Shown in pieces: positions 21,828 through 23,592 of a DNA stretch of 23,592 bases (positions are counted from its first letter, which is position 1; every line of letters begins with the position of its first letter). The notes beneath the pieces were generated by a model. That model made no database searches and had not been told where the DNA came from. It saw only the letters and a program-made list of their open reading frames with translations. A program made the position numbers and the translations under genes. Source of the stretch: JAAXKN01 sp050258415 (GTDB lineage: Bacteria > Bacteroidota > Ignavibacteria > Ignavibacteriales > SURF-24). The stretch lies in contig JBLMYS010000025.1 of NCBI GenBank assembly GCA_050258415.1, positions 1-23,592 of the forward strand, given 5' to 3'.

Positions 21828-23592
21828 ATGAATTCATATTACAAAGAAATATTAAATAGATTTGACAAGCTTTCGAAGCGTGAATACGCAAACTTAAGCC
21901 TTGCCGGACTGGCTATTACGCTCATTATCACGGTTTCCCTCTACCTCCTGCTCTCACTAATTGAAGCCGCGGGAAACTTTTCCTCTTTGGTTCGAACAAT
22001 ATTCTTTCTCATATTCCTTATAGCCTCAATCGGGTCTTTCGGGTATCTGTTCCTTTATCCCCTTTCAAAATACCTGAACATCTTCAGCCGTCCGGACTAT
22101 AACGCGGCGGCGCGCAAGGTAGGAAACTTCTTCCCTTCAATTAAGGATGAGCTCCTGAACGCAATGCAGCTAATAGAGGTCAAGGAAAACGGCGGCGGAA
22201 GGTATTACTCGCAGAACCTTGCCGACGCGGCTTTTCAGCAGGTATATCTTAAGACCAAATCGGTTAATTTCAACGAAGCCGTAAGCTTTGCAAAGGCAAA
22301 GAAGATGTTCCGCTATCTTTCAGGCGTGGTACTTTTGGCAGCAATTCTCTTTACGGCATTTTCTTCACTGAGGGCCGCCTCCTACAGGCTCGTGAATTTC
22401 GGAAGCGAATTTATTCCACCTGCAAAGTTTACCTTTGAGGTTAAGCCGGGGGATTCCGAGGTGACAAAGGGAGAGGACGTAAAAATAAGGATTAAAGTTT
22501 TCGGTCCCAAACCTAAGGACGTTACGCTTGCGGTTAAGTATGTAGAGCAGGCTGAGTTTGCAGAAAAAGAGCTGCACGCCGATTCATCGGGTAATTATTA
22601 CTTTGAAATTCCCGCCGTCAGAAGCTCCTTTACATATTACGTTACTGCCGAAGACGTTCAAAGCAGGCAGTTTAATATTTCGGTGGTCGATAAGCCTATT
22701 ATAAGGTCAATGGACGTCACCGTGACGCCTCCGGGGTATTCCGGCGGGCAGGCAGTTGAGCAGAAGGATAACGGCAACGTGACATCCTTAATGGGAAGCC
22801 AGATCAAGTTCGACATTCTTTCGACCAAGGATCTTAAGTCGGCAAAGCTTGTTTTTACAGATTCCACCGAGGCCGCGCTTTCGGTAAACGGACGCAACGC
22901 CTACGGATATTACAGAATTAAGAAAGACGTTAATTATTCCATACAGCTTACAGACCTCGACGGGCATAATAACGATAACCCGATAAGCTTTTCAATTAAG
23001 GCGCTTTTGGACAGCTATCCCGCAATTGAGTTTATAACACCAAATAAAGACGTCACGCTTAATGAAGACGACCGCGTACCGCTTTTACTTAGAATAAGCG
23101 ACGATTTCGGCTTTTCAAGGCTCGTAATCCATTACCGCCTTAGCGCCTCCAAGGTTCAGAAACCTACAGATGAATTTTCAAACCTTGAGATACCGATACA
23201 AAGAGGCCAGAAGGAGCAGGACGTAAATTACGTCTGGAATTTGTCCCCCTTAAAGCTTAAGGCACAGGACGTAGTGACATATTATATAGAAGTTTTTGAC
23301 AATGACAACGTAAGCGGTCCCAAGTCTTCCAAAACGGGGCTCTTTAACGTAAGGGTGCCTTCGCTTGACGAACTCTTTAAGCAGGCGGACAATACACAGG
23401 AATCGGCAGAAAAAAGACTTAATGAAACTCTCACCGATGCGCAGAAGCTGAAAGAAAACCTGGAGAAGCTGAGCCAGGACTTAAAGCAGGACAAGAAGGA
23501 TATCTCGTGGCAGGAGAAAGAAAGGGTTGACAAGGCGCTTCAGAAATTTGACGAGCTGGAGCACAAGGTTGACGACATTAGAAAAGACCTGG
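21828..23592 (+). CDS. DUF4175-like membrane protein (3' end outside window)
   Basis: An open frame of 588 codons runs to the window edge. It begins MNSYYKEILNRFDKLSKREY, then has two adjacent transmembrane helices (about residues 27-48 and 55-75) and a third at about 165-185. A long non-cytoplasmic section of beta-sandwich-like repeats follows (FEVKPGDSEVTKGEDVKIRI, MDVTVTPPGYSGGQAVEQ, SDDFGFSRLVIHYRL). From about residue 530 it turns into a charged coiled coil (EKRLNETLTDAQKLKENLEK and onward). This order is the layout of DUF4175 proteins, which often adjoin DUF4159 and the MoxR/Bat genes in Bacteroidota. Molecular function is unknown; an envelope or stress role is inferred from the usual neighbours, not shown here. 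Confidence 0.82.
   Translation, partial: MNSYYKEILNRFDKLSKREYANLSLAGLAITLIITVSLYLLLSLIEAAGNFSSLVRTIFFLIFLIASIGSFGYLFLYPLSKYLNIFSRPDYNAAARKVGNFFPSIKDELLNAMQLIEVKENGGGRYYSQNLADAAFQQVYLKTKSVNFNEAVSFAKAKKMFRYLSGVVLLAAILFTAFSSLRAASYRLVNFGSEFIPPAKFTFEVKPGDSEVTKGEDVKIRIKVFGPKPKDVTLAVKYVEQAEFAEKELHADSSGNYYFEIPAVRSSFTYYVTAEDVQSRQFNISVVDKPIIRSMDVTVTPPGYSGGQAVEQKDNGNVTSLMGSQIKFDILSTKDLKSAKLVFTDSTEAALSVNGRNAYGYYRIKKDVNYSIQLTDLDGHNNDNPISFSIKALLDSYPAIEFITPNKDVTLNEDDRVPLLLRISDDFGFSRLVIHYRLSASKVQKPTDEFSNLEIPIQRGQKEQDVNYVWNLSPLKLKAQDVVTYYIEVFDNDNVSGPKSSKTGLFNVRVPSLDELFKQADNTQESAEKRLNETLTDAQKLKENLEKLSQDLKQDKKDISWQEKERVDKALQKFDELEHKVDDIRKDL

Noticed and set aside
1..23592. CRISPR array, tRNA, rRNA, integrase or IS transposase
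   Set aside because: No regularly spaced repeats with unique spacers, no tRNA-like cloverleaf noticed by eye, and no transposase or integrase motif were found; a tRNA scan would be needed for certainty.

Overview
The window looks like a chromosomal piece of a Bacteroidota/Ignavibacteria-type bacterium. The reasons are a very large secreted protein with a type IX secretion (T9SS) type A C-terminal sorting domain, a DUF4159/DUF4175 gene pair typical of that phylum, an Ignavibacteria-like PdxB, weak or absent Shine-Dalgarno sequences before many genes, and hairpin-rich intergenic repeats containing GGGCTWWAGCCC-type palindromes. The assignment is inferred from gene content; no rRNA or other phylogenetic marker is present.

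Layout. (1) Positions 1-2096 hold a truncated DUF748/AsmA-like protein and a 49-residue DUF5670 (Lmo0937-type) membrane protein on the minus strand, separated by an intrinsic terminator, then a secreted M15-type peptidase on the plus strand. (2) Positions 2209-11772 form one plus-strand run of ten genes: paaA, paaB, paaC, paaD, paaG, an aldo/keto reductase, paaH, paaJ, paaY and paaZ. This is the aerobic phenylacetyl-CoA catabolic pathway. PaaABC with PaaD form or assemble the ring epoxidase, PaaG isomerises the epoxide to oxepin-CoA, PaaZ opens and oxidises the ring, PaaH and PaaJ complete beta-oxidation, and PaaY is a salvage thioesterase. No paaE (reductase), paaF (second hydratase), paaK (CoA ligase) or paaX/paaR-type regulator is in the window. 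The aldo/keto reductase inside the run is not a standard paa gene.

(3) Positions 11782-17659 are accessory-looking and on the minus strand: an M6-like metalloprotease lipoprotein, a 1077-residue T9SS cargo protein and, 4 nt behind it, a small membrane protein with an HEGGH metalloprotease-like motif. Two related hairpin-rich repeat elements (11782-11900 and 15794-15956) flank the cargo/HEGGH pair, and a 12-bp inverted repeat lies at the two outer ends. (4) Positions 17832-21736 hold pdxB (vitamin B6 synthesis), an overlapping orphan secreted ORF, a 43-residue single-pass membrane protein, a terminator, an ArsB/NhaD-type antiporter on the minus strand, and a DUF4159 protein. (5) The window ends inside a DUF4175-like membrane protein with a coiled-coil C-terminal part.

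No tRNA, rRNA, CRISPR array, integrase or insertion-sequence transposase was recognised. The most unusual points are the paa operon with an embedded aldo/keto reductase and missing paaE/paaF/paaK, and the protease/cargo/membrane-protease neighbourhood with its paired palindromic repeats.
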